Positions 26,700 through 34,775 of a stretch of DNA of 64,000 nt are shown here, one piece after another. Under the pieces are notes generated by a model that worked only from the letters and a program-made list of their open reading frames with translations, searched no databases and was not told the origin of the DNA. Source of the DNA: Sediminicola luteus (lineage in GTDB: Bacteria > Bacteroidota > Bacteroidia > Flavobacteriales > Flavobacteriaceae); assembly GCF_002514735.1 (NCBI RefSeq), contig NZ_NBWU01000009.1, positions 1-64,000 on the forward strand, written 5' to 3'. Position numbers and translations under genes: made by a program. Position 1 is the stretch's first letter. Every line of letters begins with the position of its first letter.

Positions 26700-27388
26700 A
26701 TAAACAACGTGTCGTGGTCTTGACAGGGGCCGGAATGAGTGCCGAAAGCGGACTCAGAACCTTTAGGGATGCCAATGGTCTTTGGGAAGGGCACGATGTT
26801 ATGGAGGTGGCCACCCCTGAAGGATTTGCCAAAAACCCAGCTTTGGTACTGGAATTCTATAATCAAAGAAGACGGCAACTGTTAGAGGTGGAGCCCAATG
26901 CCGCCCATAAGGCCTTGGTTTTGTTAGAAGATCATTTTAAAGTAAATATCATTACCCAAAATGTAGATGATCTGCACGAACGGGCAGGAAGCAGTCAGGT
27001 ATTGCACTTGCACGGTGAGCTCTTTAAGGTGCGAAGTACCCATAACCCCAAGCATGTATTGCATTGGCAAAAAGACTTGGTGCTTGGCGACACCGACGGA
27101 AATGGCCATCAGCTACGGCCGTATATCGTATGGTTCGGGGAAGCCGTTCCCCTATTGGAAACAGCGGCGGAAAAAATAGAAAAGGCCGATGTGTTAATAA
27201 TCATCGGCACTTCTATGCAAGTATATCCGGCAGCAAGTTTAATACACTATGCTCCCGAACATTGCCCTATATATTTTATAGATCCTAACCCAAATCTTCC
27301 GGCCGGGGTCAATGGCAATCTCGAAGTGTTGGCCCAAACCGCTACCGAAGGAGTGCCTTTGGTTGTCGATAGGTTATGTGCTAAATAG
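26687..27388 (+). CDS. cobB: NAD-dependent protein deacylase (sirtuin, SIRT5/CobB-like)
   Basis: This 233-residue sirtuin removes acyl groups from lysines using NAD. Visible are GAGMSAESGLRTFRD (14-28, NAD binding), TQNVDDLHERAG (90-101), catalytic H109 in HLHG and GTSMQVYPA. Y58 and R61 in FYNQR form the YxxR pair that in SIRT5 and CobB binds succinyl or malonyl lysine. The four zinc-binding cysteines of most sirtuins are absent: the only cysteines lie near the C-terminus. I recall the same zinc-less form in other Bacteroidota. The start is inside the TPR lipoprotein gene. Confidence 0.93.
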   Translation: MAELDKQRVVVLTGAGMSAESGLRTFRDANGLWEGHDVMEVATPEGFAKNPALVLEFYNQRRRQLLEVEPNAAHKALVLLEDHFKVNIITQNVDDLHERAGSSQVLHLHGELFKVRSTHNPKHVLHWQKDLVLGDTDGNGHQLRPYIVWFGEAVPLLETAAEKIEKADVLIIIGTSMQVYPAASLIHYAPEHCPIYFIDPNPNLPAGVNGNLEVLAQTATEGVPLVVDRLCAK

Positions 27389-27644
27389 GTTTTTCTGGTA
27401 AGTCCAGCGGTATTAAGTTAGCAACAGCCTTCGTTTTACTGTCGTGATTTGTAAACCAGAGTATGCCAAATAGAATGGATTGGATTTCCCCAGAACAAAA
27501 GTGTTTTCCGGGGTTCTGAAATCGTTTCTTTTCGACTTGAAAAACACGGAAATACAACAAAAAACAATACCATAATTCTAGTTGGTTTCGTATCTTTAAT
27601 GGGCCAATCAAACCCTTGTTATATGGGTGCCAAACCGAACTATC

Positions 27645-29447
27645 ATGAAAAAAGCAATCTTATTTTTGGCACTCTTTTGCCTCACGATTTTATTGGGCCA
27701 GACCGCAGCGGATGACAATCAAATAAAGTCGGGTTGTACCGGCCGGGTTATAGACGCGTTGCTCAAAGGACCGATTGGTTTTGCCCAATTCGAGATAAAG
27801 ACCGAAAATAGCGACCGTATCCTGGCCGAGGGTATTTCAGATGAAAATGGAACGATTTGTATACCCAGACTACCCAGGGCAACCTACACCTTGGTGGTCA
27901 GACGGGTCGGTTATACCACTTATATCAAAAAAATCGATTTAAGTGAAGACGGAATCGTCTTGGGCGATATTGGTATGAAGCGAGCCCAAGACACTGTTTT
28001 TACCGAGCACTATAAGGTGTTTTTAGATTCCATAGAATCTTCCGCATTGAAACAGAAACGGTACGTACAGGTCTTTATGCCCCGTGGTTACGACCCTACA
28101 GCCAACAAAACCTACGATGTACTTTATGTTCTTGACGGGGGCAATTGGAATACGGGCTTGGTAAACCAAATCCAAAGATTTGTCCAGAACGAAGGTAATA
28201 TGCCGCCCACCTTGATCGTAAGTGTTATGGGCATTGACCGAAATGTTGAACTTACTCCTAGCCCACTACCGAATTGGAAAGGTTCTGGTGGTGCCAAAGA
28301 TTTTTTGACCTATATCACTACCGAACTTATCCCGCTGATTGACGACAAGTATCCGACCAACGGAACCAATACGCTTTGGGGGCATTCATTAAGTGGCATG
28401 TTCGCCATATATGCCATGTTAAACACCAATGCCTTTACCTCTTTTATGGCTATGGATCCCGCCCTTTGGTGGGATAACGACCTCGTTTTGAATATGGCCA
28501 AGAAAACCCTACCGAACTTTACCAAAGAAAGACGGACCCTTTTTATGTGTGGGCAGTCTGGCAGGACATTAGAACATATGCGGGTAAATGTAATGGATAG
28601 TCTGTTGCAAAAGCTTGCACCCGAAAACCTGATATTTAAAACGGTTTCATACCCAGATGAGTCCCATAGTTCGTTAAGGTTAAAGGGTACCTACGATGGT
28701 TTCATGTTCACTTATTCCGGAATGACCAATAATTTGGTTTTCCATCCGATGGCAGGGGAGGTTATAGATGGGGAACCGTATAGTGTCTGGGTTTTCAATG
28801 AAGGAAAAAATTCGAGATATACATTAGACGGAAGTGTCCCAACCCTTACCGCTGAAATGACAATTCCTGAAATTAAACTGGACAAACCCACAGATCTTAG
28901 AATTAAAAGTTTTTCCAATCGGGGCACCTATGACAAGGTATACCAGGGCGCATTCAAAGCAAGCGAAAGTTGGCAGGCCAAATCCAATCCCAAGGCATTG
29001 GTTTCTGGTGCACTTTCCTATAAAATTTACGATGTCGAATGGGACCATTGGCCCAAACAAAATAAAATGGAGGCCACCCAAAGCGGTACGGTCGATGGCG
29101 ACTTTTCTTTTAACGATCTACCCAAAGACAAGCCATATGCCTTGGAGATCGAAGGGTATATTGAAGTTCAGGAACCCGGTTACCACATTTTCGTAATACA
29201 GACCACCCCGGGCTCCAGTCTCTTTTTCAACCAGAAAAAAATAATTAAATGGGAAAAAGAACATAAGAGTATGTCTTATATATTGCCATTGGAAAAAGGG
29301 AGGTACCCCATTCGGATAACCCACATTAACCGACGTAAAAACGACCCTTTAGGGTTGTATTATATCACGCCAAGTATTCTACCCTCTAAGCAACCGATAA
29401 AATTACCGAAAGAAATACTTTACCACGAACCATTACCCTTGAAATAA
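27645..29447 (+). CDS. Secreted multidomain esterase (alpha/beta hydrolase)
   Basis: From the ATG at 27645 this is a 600-residue exported protein; the signal peptide is MKKAILFLALFCLTILLGQ. A CarboxypepD_reg-like domain (about 30-105) is followed by an esterase-D/Fes-type hydrolase (about 110-365) with the nucleophile serine in GHSLSGMF and a histidine in DESHSSLRL. Next comes a small segment like the chitobiase C-terminal fold (RYTLDGSVPTLTAEMT, about 395-410) and a terminal PA14-like beta domain (EIEGYIEVQEPGYHIFV, about 505-525) of possible carbohydrate binding. This suggests an esterase acting on an extracellular or periplasmic substrate such as an acetylated glycan; siderophore esterase is an alternative. 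Confidence 0.82.
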   Translation: MKKAILFLALFCLTILLGQTAADDNQIKSGCTGRVIDALLKGPIGFAQFEIKTENSDRILAEGISDENGTICIPRLPRATYTLVVRRVGYTTYIKKIDLSEDGIVLGDIGMKRAQDTVFTEHYKVFLDSIESSALKQKRYVQVFMPRGYDPTANKTYDVLYVLDGGNWNTGLVNQIQRFVQNEGNMPPTLIVSVMGIDRNVELTPSPLPNWKGSGGAKDFLTYITTELIPLIDDKYPTNGTNTLWGHSLSGMFAIYAMLNTNAFTSFMAMDPALWWDNDLVLNMAKKTLPNFTKERRTLFMCGQSGRTLEHMRVNVMDSLLQKLAPENLIFKTVSYPDESHSSLRLKGTYDGFMFTYSGMTNNLVFHPMAGEVIDGEPYSVWVFNEGKNSRYTLDGSVPTLTAEMTIPEIKLDKPTDLRIKSFSNRGTYDKVYQGAFKASESWQAKSNPKALVSGALSYKIYDVEWDHWPKQNKMEATQSGTVDGDFSFNDLPKDKPYALEIEGYIEVQEPGYHIFVIQTTPGSSLFFNQKKIIKWEKEHKSMSYILPLEKGRYPIRITHINRRKNDPLGLYYITPSILPSKQPIKLPKEILYHEPLPLK

Positions 29448-29512
29448 GGTAATTAATCCGTGTCGCAGATTTTGAAACGAGAAAGAGGGATTAAGGGTAT
29501 TGTTGAAGTGTT

Positions 29513-29986
29513 TTATTGTGGTCGCTCGCCTATTTGATATAAAGCCCTAGTACGTTTAGCCCAATCGGTCAAGGCCTTTATCTGACCATCGGTCAGTTTG
29601 GCGTCTACATGGGTCCAAGTGTATTCATTTAGGGGCATTTTTCCTTCTTCTACCTCTTCGACCAACTCTTCCAGTTTGTGGTCTTTCTTTTTCTTTTTGT
29701 AAGTAGCCCATTCCGAAAAATTCAATTCTTCCTTCCCATGTTCGATATGCTCGTCCATCCAATATGAAATGGGTGCTATGTTCGAATACCACGGATAAAT
29801 GGTTTGGTTGGAGTGGCAGTCGTTACAGGCCTGTTTTAAAATAAGTCTTACTTCTTGTGACGGATTCGTTTCGGTTAAAAAAGCATCCAAATGTCCGGCT
29901 TCGGCTGTATTGGTTTCCGGCCTAAAAAACTGCATGCCCACAAAAACGATCAATAAGGCCCAGGCGATTTTTTTTAGTAATTTCAT
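29513..29986 (-). CDS. Haem-binding domain protein
   Basis: This 157-residue protein has an N-terminal membrane anchor or signal (about 5-20) and a single haem-attachment motif CNDCH (about 53-57), followed by SNQTIYPWYSNIAPISYWM and GKEELNFSEW. I recognise the pattern as the Haem_bd family of Bacteroidota, a c-type cytochrome-like envelope protein. A distal methionine may come from KMPLNEY near residue 118. Its electron partner is not evident. Its start is just upstream of, and divergent from, the gene beginning at 30021. Confidence 0.88.
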   Translation of the reverse strand: MKLLKKIAWALLIVFVGMQFFRPETNTAEAGHLDAFLTETNPSQEVRLILKQACNDCHSNQTIYPWYSNIAPISYWMDEHIEHGKEELNFSEWATYKKKKKDHKLEELVEEVEEGKMPLNEYTWTHVDAKLTDGQIKALTDWAKRTRALYQIGERPQ

Positions 29987-30020
29987 CGTTGATATTGTTT
30001 ACCTACTAAAGTTACTTGAT

Positions 30021-30587
30021 TTGACCGAATCCGACTTAAGAAATATCCTGAACGACCAAAGTACCCCTCGCAACTACCGGCCTATCTTTGCTAGATTATT
30101 ACATGAAGACCATCAACTGGCCACTGTTTTTTTAGAAGGCATCCTTCTAAATGAGGCTCCCTTTTCAAGCAAATTGGCACTTTCCTTGGAGTTTGCATGT
30201 AGGGACGACCTAAAAATCATACATGCCGTTTATGATAAATTCTTCACGGTTTTGGAAGTCCCCGATTTAGAAGGTAGTATTCGTTCCTTTTCCAAAATAC
30301 TTGAAATGGTGGTGCGGGCGGCCTATTCAAAAAATGAAGCCTTGGTCAAGTTATATCCACTTTCTTCCAAACAAAAAGAAGTCATAACCCAGGCCTGTTT
30401 CCAATGGTTGATCGGCCCATATAAAGTGGCCACCCAGGCCCAAGCTATGGATTGCCTGTTTTGGTTAGGGCACGATATTGAATGGGTTCACCCCGAACTG
30501 CGTGAAGTTTTATTACAAGGTTATCCCAACGGTAGTGCCGGCTACCAATCCCGGGCCCGTAAAATTCTCGACAAAATTGGCAATTAA
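30021..30587 (+). CDS. Helical repeat protein upstream of purB
   Basis: I place the start at TTG 30021, giving 188 residues (MTESDLRNIL...). The open frame extends back to 29799, but that part is the antisense of the haem-binding protein gene. No ATG exists between the two, so a TTG or another rare start is required. The protein is helical and all cytosolic; related proteins of similar layout (CxxWLxxHDIEWVHPEL-like segment near 150-165, C-terminal SRARKIL) precede purB in other flavobacteria as I recall. A stretch such as AYKARSKQIL there corresponds to GYQSRARKIL here. The function is unknown; HEAT-like repeats are possible. Confidence 0.7.
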   Translation: MTESDLRNILNDQSTPRNYRPIFARLLHEDHQLATVFLEGILLNEAPFSSKLALSLEFACRDDLKIIHAVYDKFFTVLEVPDLEGSIRSFSKILEMVVRAAYSKNEALVKLYPLSSKQKEVITQACFQWLIGPYKVATQAQAMDCLFWLGHDIEWVHPELREVLLQGYPNGSAGYQSRARKILDKIGN

Positions 30588-30613
30588 GTGCCTGTTTTTT
30601 TGACAAATCCCCT

Positions 30614-30644
30614 TTTGCCTCAGTGGTTGCTTTATGTATCTTTG
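30614..30644 (+). promoter_or_regulatory. Promoter of purB
   Basis: A -33 TTTG (30614-30617), a 19-base spacer and a -7 TATCTTTG (30637-30644) match the consensus exactly. The start codon is at 30663. Confidence 0.75.
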
Positions 30645-30662
30645 GCGCTTAATAGCAACAGC

Positions 30663-32006
30663 ATGTCCTTAAACCCATTAAACGCCATTTCTCCCGTAGA
30701 TGGCAGATACCACGGAAAAACAGTCTCCCTTTCCCCTTATTTCTCTGAAGAAGCCCTAATAAAATACAGGGTAAGGGTAGAAATAGAATACTTTATCGCA
30801 CTTTGCGAAATTCCCTTGCCGCAATTGGCCGATTTCGATGCCAATCTTTTCCAAGACCTCAGGGACATTTACCAGAATTTTACGGCTTCTGATGCCCAAG
30901 AGATCAAGGATATTGAAAAAGTGACCAACCACGATGTAAAAGCTGTAGAATATTTCATTAAAAAAGCTTTTGACAAATTGGGCTTGGAGGGGTATAAAGA
31001 GTTCATCCATTTTGGTCTAACTAGTCAAGATATAAACAATACGGCCATTCCACTGTCCATTAAGGAAGCGATGGTAGAGGTGTATGAACCTAAGTTAAAC
31101 GCTTTGGTACACCAGTTACAGGATCTAAGTAACGAATGGAAAGAAATACCCCTATTGGCCCGTACCCATGGCCAACCTGCCTCCCCTACCCGATTGGGCA
31201 AGGAAATAGAGGTGTTTACGGCCCGTATCAAAGAACAGCAACGTTTATTGGAGCGTATCCCTTTCGCTGCCAAATTCGGTGGTGCCACGGGTAATTACAA
31301 CGCCCATCAGGTAGCCTACCCGGAAGTGGACTGGAAAGGTTTTGGAAACCATTTCGTAGAGAATATTTTGGGATTACACCATTCTTTCCCGACCACCCAA
31401 ATAGAGCATTACGACCATATGGCCGCCCTTTTCGATGGCTTAAAACGCATCAATACCATTTTCTTGGACCTTGACCGCGATTTTTGGACTTATATCTCCA
31501 TGGATTACTTTAAGCAAAAGATCAAAGCCGGGGAAGTAGGGTCATCGGCTATGCCACATAAGGTAAACCCCATAGATTTTGAAAATTCGGAAGGAAATTT
31601 GGGCATTGCCAATGCCTTGTTAGAACATTTGGCCGCTAAATTGCCGGTATCGCGTTTACAGCGCGACCTTACCGATAGTACGGTGCTAAGGAATGTAGGT
31701 ATGCCTTTTGCGCATATCCTTATTGCCTTGGCAGCTACGGAAAAAGGTTTAGGCAAGCTTTTATTGAACGAGGCCAAAATAAAACAAGACCTTGAGGACA
31801 ATTGGGCCGTGGTGGCCGAAGCCATACAAACGGTATTGCGCAAAGAAGGCTATCCCAACCCTTATGAAGCCTTAAAAGGTTTAACACGTACCAATACACG
31901 TATTACCCAAGATTCTATTGCTGAGTTTATCGACACCCTGGAAATCGGGGCCGATCTTAAAGCCTATCTCAAAGAAATCAGTCCGGCCAATTATACTGGG
32001 ATTTAA
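30663..32006 (+). CDS. purB: Adenylosuccinate lyase
   Basis: From the ATG at 30663 (behind a perfect promoter that covers the longer in-frame start at 30588) this is a 447-residue lyase acting twice in purine synthesis, releasing fumarate from SAICAR and from adenylosuccinate. Signatures are NAISPVDGRY (about 6-15), HFGLTSQDINNT, LARTHGQPASPTRLG with the catalytic histidine, and the mobile loop GSSAMPHKVNPIDFEN. The terminal codons and stop are part of a 35-bp tandem duplication. Confidence 0.97.
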   Translation: MSLNPLNAISPVDGRYHGKTVSLSPYFSEEALIKYRVRVEIEYFIALCEIPLPQLADFDANLFQDLRDIYQNFTASDAQEIKDIEKVTNHDVKAVEYFIKKAFDKLGLEGYKEFIHFGLTSQDINNTAIPLSIKEAMVEVYEPKLNALVHQLQDLSNEWKEIPLLARTHGQPASPTRLGKEIEVFTARIKEQQRLLERIPFAAKFGGATGNYNAHQVAYPEVDWKGFGNHFVENILGLHHSFPTTQIEHYDHMAALFDGLKRINTIFLDLDRDFWTYISMDYFKQKIKAGEVGSSAMPHKVNPIDFENSEGNLGIANALLEHLAAKLPVSRLQRDLTDSTVLRNVGMPFAHILIALAATEKGLGKLLLNEAKIKQDLEDNWAVVAEAIQTVLRKEGYPNPYEALKGLTRTNTRITQDSIAEFIDTLEIGADLKAYLKEISPANYTGI

Positions 32007-32064
32007 GTTTTAAAATTCAGATATACAAAACTGGGATTTAAGTTTTAAAATTCAGATATACAAA
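31995..32064 (+). repeat. Exact 35-bp tandem duplication at the purB stop
   Basis: The unit beginning ACTGGGATTTAAGTTTTAAA occurs at 31995-32029 and again, identically, at 32030-32064. The first copy holds the last three codons and stop of purB; the second lies between the stop and the terminator. Confidence 0.95.
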
Positions 32065-32097
32065 AAGCGCCTCCGGATTCCGAAGGCGCTTTTTTTG
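32062..32097. terminator. Terminator between purB and the MscS gene
   Basis: The stem AAAAAGCGCCT...AGGCGCTTTTTTT with an inner CGG/CCG pair is A-rich on the left and T-rich on the right, so it can act for both convergent genes. Confidence 0.85.
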
Positions 32098-32112
32098 ATT
32101 CTAAAATTTGTA

Positions 32113-32928
32113 TTATGCTTCCTTTTTGATCTCCACAGCATGTGGGTAAGGAATCTCGATTCCGGCTTTGTCCAAGGCCAGTTTGGTGCCTTCTATAGTA
32201 TCAAAATAAACATCCCAATAATGTTCGGGTTTACAAAACGGACGCACGGCAAAGTTTACCGAACTATCGGCCAGTTCCAGAACATTAACCGTTGGGGCGG
32301 GATCTTTCAAGACCATAGGATTCGAGGTTAGTACCTCCATTAATACTTCTTTGGCCTTTTTGATGTCCTCATCATAACCGATTCCGGCAACGGTATCTAC
32401 CCGAATCTTACCTTCGGCCGTATAGTTCACGATATTCCCGTTACCCATGGCCCCGTTGGGTATAATGGCCAATTTGTTTTCTGGGGTAATCAGTTTGGTG
32501 GTAAAGATCTCAATCTCCTTAACGGTACCCAATTCGCCTTGGGCTTCGATAAGGTCCCCGATCTTATAAGGTTTGAATATCATGATCAAAACCCCTCCGG
32601 CAAAGTTGGAGAGCGAACCCTGAAGAGCCATACCGATTGCCAAACCGGCAGCTGCGATTACAGCGGCAAAGCTTGTGGTTTCTACCCCTAAGGCCGAAAT
32701 AACCATGATTACCAAAAGAATCTTAAGCGCCCATGATGCCAGGTCTAACAAGAACTTCTGTAAAGACTCGTCCATATTGCGCTTGACGAGAATTTTTCTC
32801 ATGACCCTGACCAATCGGCCTACGATCCAAGAACCGATAATGTAAATAAGAATGGCCCCAATGACCTTAGGACCGTAGGAGACGATAAAATCGTATCCTT
32901 GCTCTAACCAGATGTTAGCGTTTTCCAT
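32113..32928 (-). CDS. Small-conductance mechanosensitive channel (MscS family)
   Basis: This 271-residue protein has three membrane segments (about 17-38, 63-82 and 86-110), the last being the glycine/alanine-rich pore helix AAAGLAIGMALQGSLSNFAGGV (seen as GLAIGMALQGSLSNFAGG), followed by the beta domain start YKIGDLIEAQGELGTV and a C-terminal mixed domain. It should open on membrane tension to release solutes during osmotic downshock. Length is close to E. coli MscS (286). It shares a convergent terminator with purB. Confidence 0.95.
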   Translation of the reverse strand: MENANIWLEQGYDFIVSYGPKVIGAILIYIIGSWIVGRLVRVMRKILVKRNMDESLQKFLLDLASWALKILLVIMVISALGVETTSFAAVIAAAGLAIGMALQGSLSNFAGGVLIMIFKPYKIGDLIEAQGELGTVKEIEIFTTKLITPENKLAIIPNGAMGNGNIVNYTAEGKIRVDTVAGIGYDEDIKKAKEVLMEVLTSNPMVLKDPAPTVNVLELADSSVNFAVRPFCKPEHYWDVYFDTIEGTKLALDKAGIEIPYPHAVEIKKEA

Positions 32929-33074
32929 AGTGTGTAAAAATGTGTTGATTTAGGCCTAAGATACATATTCCCAACTAATGCGAATGAAACATCCTTAATT
33001 GATTTTCCTCTACACATCGAAAATGATAAATTGGATGTTCATGTGACCATAAAGAAACAATAGGTATTAGCACA

Positions 33075-33112
33075 TGAAAAAAGCCTATGGAAATCATCCA
33101 TAGGCTCTTATT
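33075..33112 (-). terminator. Terminator of the sigma/DUF4252 operon
   Basis: On the minus strand the 9-bp arms AGCCTATGG/CCATAGGCT are followed by TTTTTT, 20 bases beyond the stop of the last DUF4252 gene. Confidence 0.85.
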
Positions 33113-33130
33113 TTATGATTAGGAATGTAC

Positions 33131-33676
33131 TTACGAACCGAACATTTCCGATATACTACCTAGACCTTCACCTTTATAGTTCGATTTCTCTAGGGCTTGT
33201 ACCATTTGCATTAAGTTGGCCGGATTCATATTGTCGCCCAAAATACGCATCAATACAAAACCCTTATCTGAATTGCTTCCGTAAAGCACTACTTCGTCTA
33301 TGGCATCTTCATCGCCATAGTATCTAAGGCTTCCTTTTCCGAAAGGGGTCTTTACTTTCATAAGTTCGGTAAAATCACCTGACTTCAATATTTTATCTAC
33401 ACTAGCCCTTTCGGTTTCAAAATCGGTGGCATTGGAGTCGTTTTTTTTAAAGATCAATACATTCAGTTTCTTTAAACTCTGTAGGGCTTCTTTTTGTTTG
33501 GCATCCAATTCCCCTTCGGCAATATTGAGCATGCCAGCCGAAACATCGAACGACATAAAGTGGGGTTTTTCCATACTGTCTACAAAATACTGTTGTAGAC
33601 TAGCCTCATTTTTACATGACTGCAAGGAGAACAATACCCCTATCGCCAAGAATATTTTTAAAAGATTGGTTTTCAT
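33131..33676 (-). CDS. DUF4252 lipoprotein
   Basis: This 181-residue protein has a lipoprotein signal ending at C21 (LQSC). The mature part matches DUF4252: an MSFDVSAGMLNIA start, SLKKLNVLIFKK, a VKTPFGKGSLRYYG stretch, then VLYGSNSDKGFVLMRILG and a short C-terminal helix MQMVQALEK. Members lie beside ECF sigma factors in Bacteroidota and their function is unknown. It is the last gene of a four-gene operon and a paralogue of the gene upstream; an inverted repeat CCAAAACTA...TAGTTTTGG lies in the gap at about 33717-33756. Confidence 0.88.
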   Translation of the reverse strand: MKTNLLKIFLAIGVLFSLQSCKNEASLQQYFVDSMEKPHFMSFDVSAGMLNIAEGELDAKQKEALQSLKKLNVLIFKKNDSNATDFETERASVDKILKSGDFTELMKVKTPFGKGSLRYYGDEDAIDEVVLYGSNSDKGFVLMRILGDNMNPANLMQMVQALEKSNYKGEGLGSISEMFGS

Positions 33677-33773
33677 CTGAGAGATTTTTAGGTGATTTTT
33701 TGATTGATGATGAATACCAAAACTACTCCCGGAATTACATCCAAGAATAGTTTTGGTTATTATTTATTGTCGA

Positions 33774-34325
33774 TTAATTCTTTTTATCGGCATGGTTCAA
33801 TTCTTCGGGCAAATTCATCTTATTGGTAATCGAAGAAATCTTGTTCAAGTCGATATCGCCGGTCAGGGTCAATAAAACGGTTTCTATTTTTCTACCCTCC
33901 ACTTTAACTTTAGCTGGTATATCGGTTACCAACATTAAAAGTTCTTTTACATGGTCTTCATCTTTACCTTCCTTGATGTAGAACTTAACATTGGCATCTT
34001 TGTCCTTTACCCGCATCAATTCTTGCATGGAACCACTTTTAAGATATTTATTGGCCACAGCGGTAATTTGCCCACCAACATTTTCATCTTCGGTGGTAAA
34101 GACTTTTAAACCAGTTAGGCTTCCGGCCAAATCCATAAAGTCTTGTGCTTCCGGATCACCGGTATCTACATCGATCTTACGAAGAAGTTTGAACATATTT
34201 TCACTGATAACCACTGTGGTTACCTCGTCCATATCTTCGAATTTATCGAAAACGGATTGCGCCAAGGCCCCCAAGGGCAAAAAGGCAAGTGCTAAGATTA
34301 CTATAACTTTTTTCATGATTTTCAA
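33774..34325 (-). CDS. DUF4252 periplasmic protein
   Basis: This 183-residue protein begins with a cleavable signal peptide (ending ALAQ at about 23) and then the DUF4252 pattern: SVFDKFEDMDEVTTVVIS, MFKLLRKIDV, LTGLKVFTTED, MRVKDKDANVKFYIKEG and LLMLVTDIPAK. The start could be ATG 34325 or 34316. Unlike its neighbour it lacks a lipobox, so one paralogue is soluble in the periplasm and one is membrane-anchored. It lies 15 bases after the anti-sigma-like gene. Confidence 0.88.
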   Translation of the reverse strand: MKIMKKVIVILALAFLPLGALAQSVFDKFEDMDEVTTVVISENMFKLLRKIDVDTGDPEAQDFMDLAGSLTGLKVFTTEDENVGGQITAVANKYLKSGSMQELMRVKDKDANVKFYIKEGKDEDHVKELLMLVTDIPAKVKVEGRKIETVLLTLTGDIDLNKISSITNKMNLPEELNHADKKN

Positions 34326-34340
34326 TTTTTGACTTGTACG

Positions 34341-34775
34341 TTAATTTTGTTTGTAGATTTTCTGTTTTGCTTCATCGAAGCGGTTTAGGTGGGAAAACTG
34401 CGAAGTACCTTTTTCAAAGTTCTGGGCCAATAACCCCAGGGCTTTTTTGGTCTCTTCATAAGCAAATTGGGCTTCTTGTTGCTCTAGTTGCTTTTGAACG
34501 CGGTACTCGTTCCCAAAATATAGACCGAAGGCCATAACGACTGCTGCTGCTACCGATGCCCACCTGTAATACTGTCTCCTAGGTTTTAGTGGTATGGTTT
34601 TAGTGTAGCGTTCTTCCTTGGCTACCGAAAAATATTGGAACATAGGAGCATATTGGGCAAATTCCGGAGCTACATCTTGGCTTGCGAAATAGTTTTTAAG
34701 CGCTTTTTCTTCCGAAACGGTGCTCTCTCCTTCAAAATATTTTTCTAAAAGTTCTTGTACGTTACGCGATTCCAT
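34341..34775 (-). CDS. Single-pass membrane protein, probable anti-sigma factor
   Basis: This 144-residue protein has an N-terminal acidic segment (VQELLEKYFEGESTVSEEKALKNYF, about 5-29; first part ELLEKYFEGES) like the short cytosolic domain of ECF anti-sigma factors, one membrane helix (about 71-88, WASVAAAVVMAFGLYFG) and a periplasmic helical tail rich in Q, E and K. It has no zinc HxxxCxxC motif. The start overlaps the sigma factor gene by 14 bases. The anti-sigma role follows from position and layout and is inference. Confidence 0.75.
   Translation of the reverse strand: MESRNVQELLEKYFEGESTVSEEKALKNYFASQDVAPEFAQYAPMFQYFSVAKEERYTKTIPLKPRRQYYRWASVAAAVVMAFGLYFGNEYRVQKQLEQQEAQFAYEETKKALGLLAQNFEKGTSQFSHLNRFDEAKQKIYKQN

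Noticed and set aside
27381-27611. Minus-strand frame of 76 codons between the sirtuin and esterase genes
   Set aside because: It overlaps the sirtuin stop, resembles no family and has no promoter or terminator; the region looks like plain intergenic DNA.
29799-30020. N-terminal extension of the gene before purB
   Set aside because: This part is antisense to the haem-binding protein gene; conserved-looking sequence begins only after 30021.
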